Of a stretch of DNA of 64,000 nt, positions 47,270 to 58,188 are shown piece by piece. How positions within the stretch are numbered: position 1 is the stretch's first letter; every line of letters starts with the position of its first letter. A model generated the notes under the pieces. That model saw nothing but the letters and a program-made list of their open reading frames with translations, did not search any database and was not told the origin of the DNA. Source of the DNA: Vigna angularis (taxonomy: Eukaryota > Streptophyta > Magnoliopsida > Fabales > Fabaceae); contig NC_068974.1 of assembly GCF_016808095.1 (NCBI RefSeq), positions 13,516,001-13,580,000 of the forward strand. Direction: 5' to 3'. The position numbers and the translations under genes are program-made.

Positions 47270-49280
47270 GTAGTATGGATCGAAGCTAGATTCATCAGCA
47301 TTGTATTAGTGAAGAGTATGAGCGAGGGGTTTTTGACTTCATAGAATATGTTAAAGAACACGCAAAACCAATGAACGAACATATTTTTTCCCTTGTGTTC
47401 GTTGTCTCAATCAAGTATTTGAAGACTTGGATAACATCCGTGATCATTTGTTCATCCATGAAATAATGAGAAGTTCTACAGTTTGGACCTGGCATGGGGA
47501 AGTGTTATATAAGCCAACAACGTTAAGAGGTTCAAATTATGTCGACGAATGAGTAAGTGATCATTTAGAAGAAATGGTTCGTGACGTTGGCGAAGAAAAT
47601 TTTGGAAGAGCTCATTTATATGAAAGTCTTAAGAACAATTCAGAGCAAGAGTTGTATCCAAAATGCATCAATTTTACACGGTTGTCGAAAACTTTGAAAT
47701 TGTTTTGTTTGAAAGCAAGAAACGGATGGACTGAAAAAAGTTTCACGGAATTGTTGGCGTTGCTGAAGGAGATGCTTCTAGAAAATAACACGTTACCTAT
47801 ACGTAATTACGACGCGAAGAAAATTCTATGTCCAATGGGTTTGGAATACCAAAAGATACATACATGTCCCAATGATTGTGTATTGTGTAGAGATCAGTAC
47901 GCTTCAATAAGGTGTGTCTGACGTGTGTTTCGTCACGATTTAAGAAGAAACTTGACAGAAATAACGATGAAGACAATGATGGTCAACCGGTTAAGGTCAT
48001 GTGGTACTTACCTATAGTACCTAGGTTGAAATGATTGTTTTCTATTAAAGAAGATGCGAAGAATCTTATGTGACACGTTGATGGAAGAAAATGTGATAAT
48101 CTTCTTCGACACCCAGTTGATTCCCAACAATGGAAGAAGATTGATGAAACATTTCCCGAATTTAGTGCAGAGTCAAGAAACTTAAGACTTGCACTTGTAA
48201 CGATGGGATGAATCCTTATGGCAACTTAAGTGGCAAACATAGCTCATGGTCAGTTCTATTGATCATTTACAATTTATCTCCTATGTTGTGCATGAAGAGA
48301 AAATACATGATGTTGTCTATGATGATACCGGGTCCTAGAACACCTGGAAATGACATTGATGTTTATTTAAAACCGTTAGTTGATTATTTAAAAATGTTGT
48401 GGGAACTGGGCGTCGAAGTCTTTGATTCATATTCAGAAGAAAACTTTCATTTATGTGCAATGTTGTTTTGCACCATAAAAGATTTCCCAGCATATGGAAA
48501 CTTGAGTGGTTATAGTGTTAAAGGTCATTTTGCATGTCCGATTTGTGGAGAAAATACTAGTTATCTTCAACAGAAGCATGGACAAAAAATTGTGTATACA
48601 AGACACCGATGATTTCTTCCTCAAAATCACCCTTATCGTAGATTGAAAAAAGCGTTTAATGGACATCCTGAATGTGATGTAGTGTCCAGACCACATAATG
48701 GGGAAGAAGTATACAACTAGGTGAGGAACATTGATGTTGTCTTTGGAAAACATAAAAAGAAGATTACAGAGAAAAACATTTGGAAAAAGTGAACAATATT
48801 CTTTAATCTTCCATATTGGTGTAAACTTGATGTGCGACATTGCATGGACGTGATGCATGTTGAATAAAATGTATGTGATAATGTTGTTGGGACTTTACTA
48901 AACGTAAAAGGAAAGACAAAAAATGGAGTGAAAGCATGACAAGACTTGGTTGACATGTGAATATGTTCGGAGTTACATCTGGAATCCATAGGAAGACGCA
49001 CCTATCTTCCTCCTGCTTGTCACAGTCTTTCAAAAAAAGAAACGAAATTTTTTTGTCAAGGTTTACATAGTATGAAGGTTCCACAAGGTTATTCATTGAA
49101 TATTAGTAGCCTTCTTTCTATGCATGATTTCAAGTTAGATGGTTTAAAGTTTCACAATTGTCATGTCTTAATGCAACCACTTTTAATAGTAGCTATTCGA
49201 GCCATATTACCTGTTTTTGTAAGACGTATTCTCACAACTTTGAGTTTGTTATTCAATGGCATTTGCAAACGAGAATAAGC
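47270..49280 (+). pseudogene. Second CACTA TNP2-type transposase, heavily broken
   Basis: In order along the plus strand: the opening EEYERGVFDFIEYVKEHA (47306), DHLFIHEIMRSSTVWTWHGE (47440), MVRDVGEENFG and KARNGWTEKSFTELLALLKE with NYDAKKILCPMG (47574-47920), DGMNPYGNLS (48205), DIDVYLKPLVDYLKMLWELG, KDFPAYGNLSGYSVKG and ACPICGENT (48350-48560), HCMDVMHV (48838), then MKVPQGYSLNISSLLSMHDF and FHNCHVLMQPLLIVAIRAIL (49072-49270). It covers the segment missing from the 25700 copy but lacks DUF4218/4216. At least five frame changes. No CACTA ends were found around it. Confidence 0.85.
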
Positions 49281-49619
49281 GCAAGAAAATCATCCAAACC
49301 CAATACGCATGATATATCCTAGCCACCCCCAAATGCTTTCCTTTCCAATGGTTAGTCTCTAAGCTTCATGCTCCCTTGTTTTGCTCACGGACTTGCACTA
49401 GAGAAGATGTGGTCTTACACTCTCTCACAAACTCTCACCATTTCTACTACCACTATAAGAAATATGATTATTACCGAAGGATTAATACCGACGGTCTTTT
49501 ATCCTTCGATAAGGCAGTGACAGTACCGAAGGAATACGCCCTTCGGCAAAAGGTTCAATTGAGTGAAATGAGAATTTGGGATTTCGCTATCCCATTCTCC
49601 CAAATTCAGTATTGTGAAA

Positions 49620-49970
49620 TCTTCTCCCTCCCAAAACCTTCAGCGGCGTTTTCGTGCTCGGGAATGACGTCTTCGAAATGGACGCCCTGGTGAAGCGGGA
49701 CACGGGGTTCGGGTACAACTCGAAGAAGGAGAAGGTCCGCGACGGGTTCGAAGATAGGGTGGTCCAGGTGAGAAGGGTGACGAAAGTTTTTAAGGGAGGG
49801 AAGCAGTTGCGCTTCAGAGCTGTCTTCATTGTCGGCAACAAAAACGGCCAAGATTGCATCGGAGTTGGCAAGACCAAGGAAGTTGTTGCCGCCATTCAAA
49901 AGTCTGCATCCAATGCCAGGAGGAACATCGTGAAGGTGCCAATGACTAAGTACTCCACTTTTCCCCATAG
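49620..49970 (+). pseudogene. Captured fragment of nuclear plastid ribosomal protein S5 gene
   Basis: The open frame reads [91 protein letters not shown]. That is the S5 N-terminal RNA-binding domain: RV--V-RV-KV-KGG, VGVGKAKEV--AI-KA and the RN---VP block. S5 is a 30S subunit protein. The exon ends at 49970 in CCCCATAG followed by GTACAC, a splice donor, so intron sequence was carried along and the capture was from DNA rather than mRNA. The C-terminal S5 domain is absent. It lies 170 bases inside the CACTA left end. It may still be transcribed as a chimera. Confidence 0.82.
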
Positions 49971-50699
49971 GTACACATTCAGTTTTTCCTTAGAATGTTA
50001 TAGTTCTTTTCCCCACAAGTATATCTAAGTCCACATTACATCACAACTCCAAATCAAATGTAATAATTGATTGTTTCTACTGTAAGTTCTTTTACTTTAA
50101 CTTGAAAAACAATGATCTACAAAATCATAGAACAAGAATTTACGGTAGTGAGAAAATAAGTGCTGTGAAAATGGCAAAAAGAGTTGTAAACAGTATTTTC
50201 AATATGGCCTATATGCTTCTTGTAATAGTATTTTCAAAATATCTATCTACTTTTATCTTCACCTTGCTCAATTGAATGCATAATTAGTATTGTTAGTACA
50301 TGTCTATATGAGTTGAAGGGGATATATAAATGAATTCAGAACTTGTTTTCCCTTTTTAACCTCTAACTTTAAATCCAATTCATTTGGAAAGCCTCTAGAT
50401 CTGTTAATGGCCATATATTAGTTTTATAAGGTTAGTTGTAGCATTGATTTACTGTTAGATTCCGAATTTTAGTTCATTTTTTACCCTAAAGCTTGTTAGT
50501 ACCTAATGAGATTATGCATTGGTGATTAGCTCCTAGTTTATTGAAAAAAGACATATGTGGATACTTTGAGGACGAGAAAGGCATTTTATTAAATAACCTT
50601 TTATGTCTAAAGTATTTCTTTCACTGATGCAATTTTCCTTTTTAACATGATATATATACTTTTGAATTTCTATTCAGTAGATGATTCACTACAAAAAAG

Positions 50700-50935
50700 T
50701 AGGGCATTACCGAAGGCCATAAGCCCTCGGAAATTGCCAAAAGCCGTCGATAATGGATGTTTACCGAAGGCCTATCGACGGCCAAAAATCCTTCGGTAAA
50801 TCCCTTGTCGCTAACCATTACCGAGGGCTTCTGCCCTTCGGTAATTACCGAGGGCCAAAAGCCTTCGGTAATTACCGAGGGCCAAAAGCCTTCGGTAATT
50901 ACCGAGGGCCAAAAGCCTTCGGTAATTACCGAATA
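50700..50935. repeat. CACTA subterminal repeats (left end of inner element)
   Basis: Repeats of ATTACCGAGGGCCAAAAGCC followed by TTCGGTA, a 26-base period with four clean copies from 50818 to 50932. Each unit is an imperfect palindrome (ACCGAGGGC / GCCTTCGGT). Such arrays are the usual transposase-binding zone of CACTA elements. Confidence 0.85.
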
Positions 50936-51189
50936 GCTGAAAAAAAAAAGTATAATGGAGGGTACTCAGTCAAGGGTCTGGTAATCGTTTACACCAACCC
51001 TGTAAACGATTACCCGAGAGAAAATTGGAATTTGTACAGAAAGTCCAACACAGGTACTCAGTCAGGTGAACAGGGGTCACCATTGTTAAAAGAAGTGAGT
51101 TTTAAGCACTTTTGATCTTGTCTTAGGCTGGTCCTGGTGTTTTAGTGGAGGAAAGTGATGTTTTGGCACCCCATGATGGAGGAAAGAAA

Positions 51190-54110
51190 CAATGTTTATG
51201 AGATGAGCAACTTGGGTGAGATAACATGTCAACTTTGACCTTTGCTGGCTAGGTAATTCTTTGCTTTTGACAAGTTTCCTAGCTTCATTCCACTAGTTTA
51301 GACATGTTAGGATGTTCACATACCTTAGAATGAGTCTACATTAGGTGAAATGACAATTTGTCACCTTATAAGTACACTTTTTAGGTACTAAATACTCAAA
51401 CTTTGAGTTTTAGGTGAAGAGAAGCCACTTGCAGCGTGAATGAAGTGAAGATAATTCCACCAGCAGCTGCAGCTACCTACATGGTCTAGTTTGCAGCAGT
51501 CTAGCCACGTAGAGAAGCTTCACTCACGGCCTTTGAAGGAGGGGAAACATGTCCAGCAGCTGTAGCTACCATCACATCCAGTTGGGAAGAAGAAGGAAGC
51601 TCACGGTTTCTTTGAGAAGCATGGCAGCAGCTCACGTTCAAAAGAAAGGCTTCTATGGAGTGGAAGAGCTAAGAGAGAAAAGGAGATGAGTTCAGGGCTG
51701 AATGGAGTTGGACGTGTGAAAGAAGAGGAATAGGGAAGGAAAGCCTTCGGAAATACACCCTCGGTAATTCAGGCTTTTCTTGTAGTGTCCTAGCTAAGAT
51801 TTTGTACCTAGATCTGGTGAATTAGGACTTCCTTTAGCTTTGTTTATGCTGTACAGTTTGATTCCAGTGTGTGTTTTCAATTCTAGTGCTAATTTTGGGT
51901 TTAAAATGCTGCATAATTGGCTATAGCAAGTGTGATTTGAAGCATCTGGTTGTTTCTGTCCATTGTGAATGTTTGAACAAGTTTATTTTACCATTTCAAA
52001 CCTGTGTGCACTGTTCATTTCGTCAAATTTGAGCCTACATGCAAAATCACTTCCTAAACCATCAATTTTGCTTAAATTTGGAAGTGAATTAGTGATTTTT
52101 GAGTGTAGTGTGATTCCTTGTTGTTTCAATGTTTAAACACCTTTAAATTGATGATATAAAGTTGTTTGAACCCCAAAAACCGAAAATCACAAAATCTGCA
52201 CTTCTTTGGAGACTTTCATCAAACAGTTGCATTTTTATCAAACACCTTACTGCACTACTTTTGGCTCTTCGTTTTTTACTTTTCTTGCGTGCTTAATCTG
52301 ATCTAGTGCCTCTCCTAGGTTCCTTTTGTGTCCCTCTATTGATTCAAGGCTTAAAATCATTTGAAATCCACTTGTTTGGCCTTCAAATTGTGCTACAAAG
52401 TCTGTTACTTGAAATTAAAATCTGGTGCAGTGCAGATTTTTGCTGTGACTGGTTTAGTGTGTGGTGGGGTGTTGTGACGTTTTGGTGAGGCGTCCAAGGT
52501 CCAGAATTCTTGCTCCAAGGGGGTAGCATACTAGGTAATGGAAGGGTTGCTGAATTGGACAAAGAAGTAGCTCTAAAAGTAGCAATTTGGCTTGATTTTC
52601 AACAGCATTTCACCAACTTGGAACCACTTTTTTAGGTTCTAACAACTCAAACTTTGAGTTTTACCTAATCCTTTGCTTTTGACTAGTTTCTTAGGTTCAT
52701 TTCACTACTTTATACTTGTTAGGATGTTGACTATATTAGGTGAATTGACAATTTCTCACCTTATAAGTACACTTTTTATAATCTAAATACTCAAACTTTG
52801 AGTTTTAGGTTATTCTTTGCTTTTCACCAATTCAACAACTTTGTTTGGTGAATTGAAACTTGTTAGAACTCAAATTTAACTCAAAACCAAACTGCTACTC
52901 AAAATCACCTTTCTACTTCCCAAAATTGACTCAAAATTGGTGGTTTTGAAAGTGATTTTGTGCCTAAGCCATTCTAACACTTTGCTAATCATTTTAACAG
53001 TTTTAAATCATCAAAATACACTTATTTGAACTCTAATTATGCATAAAACAGAAATGCAACTCAGATTCACTTTGCAAGTTCCAAAAATGGCTCAAATATG
53101 ATGGTTTGACATACTAAATTGCATATAGGTCATTCTAACTTCATATCAATGGTTCTAACAACTTTAATACATCAATTTGGACTTGTTTAAACTTTCAAAT
53201 ATCACAAAATAACAGCAGAACGAAATTTGACCTGTAATGACTCAATTAGGTACTTTTTACTACATTTTTTAAGGTTTTAAGTAGTGTCATTTTGAGTTTT
53301 AGGGACTTTTTTACTTATAACCACTTTCCTACCATCATTTCACTACTTTAGACTTGTTAGGATGTTAACATTACTTAAAATTACTCTACTTTTGGTGAAT
53401 TGGCAATTTGTCACCTTTTAAGTGAACTTTTTAGGTTGAAACTACTCAAACTTTGAGTTTTAGGTACTTGTTTGCTTTTGAGTAGTTTCCTATCTTCACT
53501 TGACTAATTTAGGTACTTGTTAGGATGTGTAGAATACACATTCTTAGGTTACCATAGGTGAATTCCTAATTTCTCACCTTTTTAGTACACTTTTTTAGGT
53601 TTTAAGTACCCAAATTTTGATATTTAGCTACTTCATACAATTTGACATCTTTCTTAGCTTCATTTAAGTTCTTTAAACTTGTTAGACTAAGAACATTACA
53701 CATTGTTAGGTTAGTTTAGGTCAATTTCGAAATTGTCACCTATTTACAACACTTTTTAGGTTTTAAGTACTTTAATTTTGAGATTTGTGTACTACTTTGA
53801 AATTGACATGTTTCTTAGTTTCATTTAAGTACTTTAAAGTTGTTAGGATATGAAGATTGTACATTCTTAGGTTACTTTAGGTGAATTCCCCTTTTTTCAC
53901 CTATTTAGTACACTTTTTAGGTTTTAAGTAGCCAAAGTTTGATATTTAGCTACTTGATACAATTTGACATCTTTCTTAGCTTCATTTGACTACTTTACTC
54001 TTGTTAGGATAAGAACATTGCACATTCTTAGGTTACGTTAGTGCAATTTGCAACTTTTGACCTTTCTAGTGCATCTTTCCGATTTTCATAAGCAGATTTT
54101 GATTTCTTTC
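51190..54110 (+). repeat. Diverged ~160-190-bp repeats in the inner CACTA
   Basis: The ordered phrases CTTGTTAGGATGTT, TTAGGTGAATT-ACAATTT, CTCACCTTATAAGTACAC and CAAACTTTGAGTTTTAGGT recur at least seven times. An unrelated block (51425-51787) with a CACTA-type end interrupts them. The repeats are too decayed for exact unit counts. No gene; 54111-55020 is T-rich with nothing recognised. Confidence 0.6.
51739..51787 (-). other. Stranded CACTA-type terminus
   Basis: Read inward it is CACTACAAGAAAAGCCTGAA followed by TTACCGAGGGTG and CCGAAGGC, a proper terminus. Its 3-base flank TCC matches no left end in the window. It belongs to a third, partly lost element or to a rearranged inner element. 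Confidence 0.6.
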
Positions 54111-55023
54111 CTATTTTCATTAGTTACCATAGTTTTCAATAGTCTTGTACCATTTAAAACATGTTTAGATAGTTACATTACAACTTCATCTGTTAGTTTA
54201 GAGAATTTTTCATGATTTGAGATTTCTAGCATAGTTTTAGGTTCTCAATAGTCAATTTTTGAGTTTTTGTAGAGAGGTAGGTTTTAGGTTGTTTCTTAAC
54301 TTGCTTTTAACATTTAAAACTTGTTTACAAAGCTGCAGTGCATTTTACTGCACTGCAATTAGTGTAGTCCTCATTTCTATACTAGTTTGAGTGTACTTTT
54401 AGGCTTTCTTTAGTGAGTTTTAGAATCTCTTAGAATTAGTGACTTTTGAAGTGCTCTTAGTTTTCTTTAGACATTTAAGACTTTATTAGGAAGTTTCTTT
54501 ACAAGTTTGTTTCTGTTTTAGTTTAGTTCTTACTTTTACCTTGTTTAGCCTAGTTTTAGAGTGCTTTGGTAGGTTTTGAGTATTGAATTCTTGAAGATTT
54601 TAATTTTTAAGTTGATTTATAGCTTTCTTTAGTCATTCAAAATTTGTTTAAATGGATTTTACCTCTGTTTTTGAATGATTTTTATAGATTTATTTTTGAA
54701 TTGATCTTAATAGTAGTTAAGTATTTCAAAATAAACTTTCATTCTCTTATTAAATAGTCCAAACAAATTAACAAATAGCTTTAACCCCATTACCCAAATA
54801 TGATACATTCATGCATCAGTATTTAACATTCCTACATATTAACTTAGTCCTCAAAATCACATGCTCATGACCATATTACAAAAACTTCTCTGCATCTTTA
54901 TTTCTTAAATATCCCTTGCAACTACAACATTTGCACTACTTGGTTACATTTAATCTTATCAGCACAATAACTAAGAGTATAACTAAATTCAATAATCACC
55001 AGCCATCATACAATATTCTAAAC

Positions 55024-55480
55024 TCAAAAGATACAAATTTGATTTTTAGTTTTGTCCAACTCAAACCAGATTTCATCCATTATGTTTAATCCAAACAAGA
55101 AATTAAGAGCTCTCCATACCTGGAAAATGTGTTTGCCCTCTCCGCAAAATGTTTCCTCCAAACTCCGTAACTTCACCCGTCTCGCACTCAACCCGAAATG
55201 CTTCCTAGCTTGCACTCGCACCTTTCTTTACTCTTTAGTTTCTACAATCACTTGCATTAATCTATTTCTAACCCCCTCTTCATGATTGAACTCCAATAGA
55301 GCCTCCCAACCCACCACGTTGCGATATACAGCCCAAAACCACACTGGCAGCTGGGACACGGATGACTGCAAATCACTCCTCCAAGGTTTCGTGCTTAGGA
55401 TTGATGCAAAGGACAAGGGTTTTGTGGGCGAAGCGTTTCGAGTAAAGGGGGAAGGGGGTTTTCGTGGCCAGCTTTGAGAG
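55024..55480 (-). pseudogene. Unrecognised captured gene fragment with a splice donor
   Basis: Minus-strand frames read LPVWFWAVYRNVVGWEALLE with FNHEEGVRNRLMQVIVETKE, then after one stop VRVQARKHFGLSARRVKLRS, LEETFCGEGKHIFQ. The latter ends in TTTTCCAG followed by GTATGG, a donor. The base composition is more GC-rich than its surroundings. I do not recognise the protein. It lies ~180 bases inside the right end of the inner CACTA, a common place for captured DNA. Confidence 0.35.
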
Positions 55481-55660
55481 GAGACGAAGATTATTACTTT
55501 GGTGCGAAATGAATTTGAGAATGGGAATATCCTATTTTTGGCCCTAATTAATCGAACACATTACCGGCGGCTCACAAGCCTTCGGAAAACGTTATTTACC
55601 GACGGTCTAAAGGCCTTCGGTAATAAGCCTTCGGTAATTAACGCATTTCTTGTAGTGATT

Positions 55661-55996
55661 GTTGTGCTGCTTGCCACAGTTGGAGCAATCATGTCCATAA
55701 AAAATTTCAACAACCTCTTCAACAATAGTCATCAAAGAATAGGAGTTGCAGTATATGGCATTATCTGGCTCCAAGTTTTATTTGGTCTTTCTCGACCACA
55801 AAGGTAAGACAACTAAATTCCCTTTCATTGAGAATTTGTGTATCTATACACATGATTTTGTTGGTTAGGAAGTTAAAGTAATTAGACCTTTTATGCTATA
55901 TGTTTATTAGGATTGTTAATAGAACATGATGAATATGAAATTATTGTTGTTGTTCTTCACAGAGGATCCAAAAGAAGTGTTTGGTTCTTTACATAG
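55661..55996 (+). pseudogene. Captured cytochrome b561-type transmembrane fragment, two exons
   Basis: The exon to 55803 reads VVLLATVGAIMSIKNFNNLF, NNSHQRIGVAVYGIIWLQVL, FGLSRPQR. This fits the helix-histidine-helix block of plant cytochrome b561/DOMON membrane proteins, with the heme-type histidine in NNSHQR. A donor GTAAGA lies at 55804 and an acceptor TTCTTCACAG ends at 55962. The next exon continues the frame as GSKRSVWFFT and then stops (TAG at 55994). Family role: transmembrane electron transfer. Intron retention means DNA-level capture. It lies in the outer CACTA, directly beside the inner element's target duplication, so the inner element may have landed in it. Confidence 0.72.
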
Positions 55997-56361
55997 GATA
56001 CAAGTGTTTAAAGCATATAGAGTACTGGTGAATTTGAATTCAAAGATTGTACATTAGTTGGCTCACTGGCTAAATCACTTTTTTGCAAGTATAATATTAA
56101 TTACTTTTGAGGAAATAATTGAGTTCTTTTGGGGAAATAATTGTGTGTTTTGTTAAAATGTAGTGTAAGGGTGAATTAATTGAGTTCTTTTGATGAAATC
56201 TGGAATTTGATTGTTAACATGGTAAATTGTTTCACTGTAACTCATTTTACATTTGATTGACTAAGTTCTACGGAAGTTAATAAAATTTCATTTGCTTGGT
56301 GTGAATGTATAATTACTGAAAAGATTGCTTTATTTTTTACTTGCATCTAAACTCTGTTGTA

Positions 56362-56363
<2 letters not shown>

Positions 56364-56440
<77 letters not shown>
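56364..56440. repeat. (TA)n microsatellite, ~75 bp
   Basis: Pure TA alternation inside the outer CACTA element. 56441-56890 is AT-rich with no recognised feature. Confidence 0.95.
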
Positions 56441-56443
<3 letters not shown>

Positions 56444-56894
56444 TTGAATGGAATTATATCATGTTACAACATCTTGTTGGTAGTTTATGGTTAATGATTG
56501 AATCTTGATTGTCTAGGGTGTGATTATTTCACATACCTAAGAGTTTGATATGTGGCTAATTACTTTCTACGGTATTTAAGTTAGTATGAATTACTAAGTA
56601 TAACTTTCGTTCAAAGCAAAGATAGGTATGTTATGTTGATCACGTATAATATCTAAGCTAAGTTAATTGTATGGAATCAAGTTAACATATAATGAAAAGG
56701 ATAAAGTACGTGTTATTTTAAGCAAGCATAAGTATTATTGATATAAAAAGAATGTGCAAAAGCATGAGAAATGGTTTAATTAGGCATGAAAAATTGATAT
56801 AACATTGAAGTAAATGATTTTTGCACTGCACTTATCTGTTTGCTAAATGGGAGTATGATCTTAATTGCTGAACTAGAGTCAATACATGCAGAAA

Positions 56895-57185
56895 ACCTTA
56901 TTGTCTTAGTTATAAAACTCGGTAGAAAATCTTGTTGTTTTAATTATAAAACTCTGCAGAAAACCTTCTTGTTTTAGTTATAAAACTCTGCAAAAAACAT
57001 TTGCTGTCATAGTTACAAAATTCTGCAGAAAAGCTTTGCTGTATTGCTGTAAATTCTTCATAAAATCTTTGTTGTTTTGGTGTAAAATTCTGCAAAAATA
57101 CCTTACTATTTTGTTGTATAACCTGCATAAAAATCTGGTTTTTTTGATGGTATATTCTGCATAAAAATCCTTGGCTATTTGACAT
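56895..57185 (-). repeat. ~38-bp tandem repeats (about 7 units)
   Basis: Units of the type TATAAAACTCTGCAGAAAAC followed by CTT(C/T)TTGTTTTA recur with decay. They keep one open frame on the minus strand (81 residues with repeated KVF/FYN-like units), a by-product of the period rather than a supported gene. Confidence 0.65.
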
Positions 57186-57489
57186 TTATTAATCTGATTG
57201 AGTAGTTTATAGCTTTTAGAGATATTGTTTTATGTCAAGTAGGTATTATTGTTGTTAAAGGTTGTTGTTGGACTATGTATAAATGTTGAGATTGTGATTG
57301 TTTTAGTGGATACAATATTGTTTTAATGCTCAATTTCAGTTGTAGTGGTACTTGATATTTTTTGTACCTTTTTGTGGTTTGTGGTGCATATTAAAGACTA
57401 TTATATGTTGCAAATATAGGTTTTTGGAGGTTTATGTTTCCAAATGCAAAGTCCAGTGCTGCATGACAGGACAAGGTTGAGAACACCCT

Positions 57490-57816
57490 TCAATAATTAC
57501 CGAAGGCTTTTGGCCCTCGGTAATTACCGAAGGCTTTTGGCCCTCGGTAAATACCGAAGGCTTTTGCCCCTTGGTAATTACCGAAGGCTTTTGGCCCTCA
57601 GTAATTACCGAAGGCTTTTGGCCCTCCGTATTTACCGAAGGCTTTTGGCCCTCGATAATTACCGAAGGGCGTAAGCCCTCGGTAAATGTTAGCGACAAGG
57701 GATTTACCGAGGGCTCTTTGACCGTCGATAAGCCATCTGTAATTACCTTTTATCGACGGTTTTGGGCTGTTTCCGAGGGCTCTTGGCCTTCGATAATGCC
57801 CTTCTTTTTTGTAGTG
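57490..57816. repeat. CACTA subterminal repeats (right end of outer element)
   Basis: Six to seven 26-base units, ATTACCGAAGGCTTTTGGCC plus CTCGGTA, followed by a unique end whose complement tracks the left end of the inner element (CCCTTGTCGCTAAC shared). They end CTTTTTTGTAGTG. Confidence 0.85.
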
Positions 57817-57982
57817 TACTGAATATAGGGTTAGGCTTGTTTCCTCCACTCTCCCGACTGTCATGTGCTTTCTTATATTTTTAACCTAATATATAACTCA
57901 AACAGACTGTACCATAATCTCCAACAGCTCAGAATCTATCTCGATATCCATAAAATATTTTTCGTTTAATTCTTCCCTTGCT

Positions 57983-58188
57983 TTTATCTTTAAATGGTCA
58001 AAAGATACACTAAAAACTAATTCTATCTTGATTTGCGGAGACTACCTAAAACAAATGTTTTCTCTCTCCTAAACTTAAGGATCATATAATTAATATAAAA
58101 AATAACTTACTCTCTTCTCGGAACCCATTCTGAAAATTTAAAAATAAAACTAAAACTAATTAATAACTTTTTATACTACTCCTAAATA
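57983..58188 (+). repeat. 206-bp direct repeat, copy 1
   Basis: It matches 59485-59688 with about a dozen differences by eye (shared blocks AAAAACTAATTCTATCTTGA and CTAAACTTAAGGATCATATA). The two copies exactly bracket an LTR fragment. 57817-57982 shows nothing recognisable. Confidence 0.85.

Larger units (their letters stand above)
50687..55657 (-). mobile_element. Inner CACTA element, 5.0 kb, nested in reverse orientation
   Basis: The left end is CACTACAAAAAAGTAGGGCA and the right end, read inward, is CACTACAAGAAATGCGTTAA. A perfect 3-base target duplication ATT flanks them (50684-50686 and 55658-55660). Its left end resembles the outer element's right end and its right end resembles the outer left end, so it sits inverted. 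The interior is non-coding repeats plus an unrecognised minus-strand gene-like fragment. Confidence 0.74.
49451..57816 (+). mobile_element. Outer CACTA element, 8.4 kb, gene-capturing, with a nested CACTA
   Basis: The left end is CACTATAAGAAATATGATTA and the right end, read inward, is CACTACAAAAAAGAAGGGCA. A 3-base target duplication TAC flanks them (49448-49450 and 57817-57819). Subterminal repeats ATTACCGAAGG...CCTTCGGTAAT lie at both ends. Outside the nested element it holds a plastid S5 fragment, a cytochrome b561-type fragment and a ~38-base tandem array. No transposase is present. Confidence 0.72.

Noticed and set aside
50818..50932. CRISPR-like array
   Set aside because: The units are contiguous 26-base repeats without unique spacers, inside a eukaryotic CACTA end.
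50687..51787. A separate 1.1-kb CACTA element
   Set aside because: The flanks ATT and TCC do not match; kept only as an orphan terminus.
50687..57816. Pairing the two most similar CACTA ends as one element
   Set aside because: Their 3-base flanks differ (ATT versus TAC), while the alternative pairing matches on both sides. The long similarity is explained by both being type B ends.
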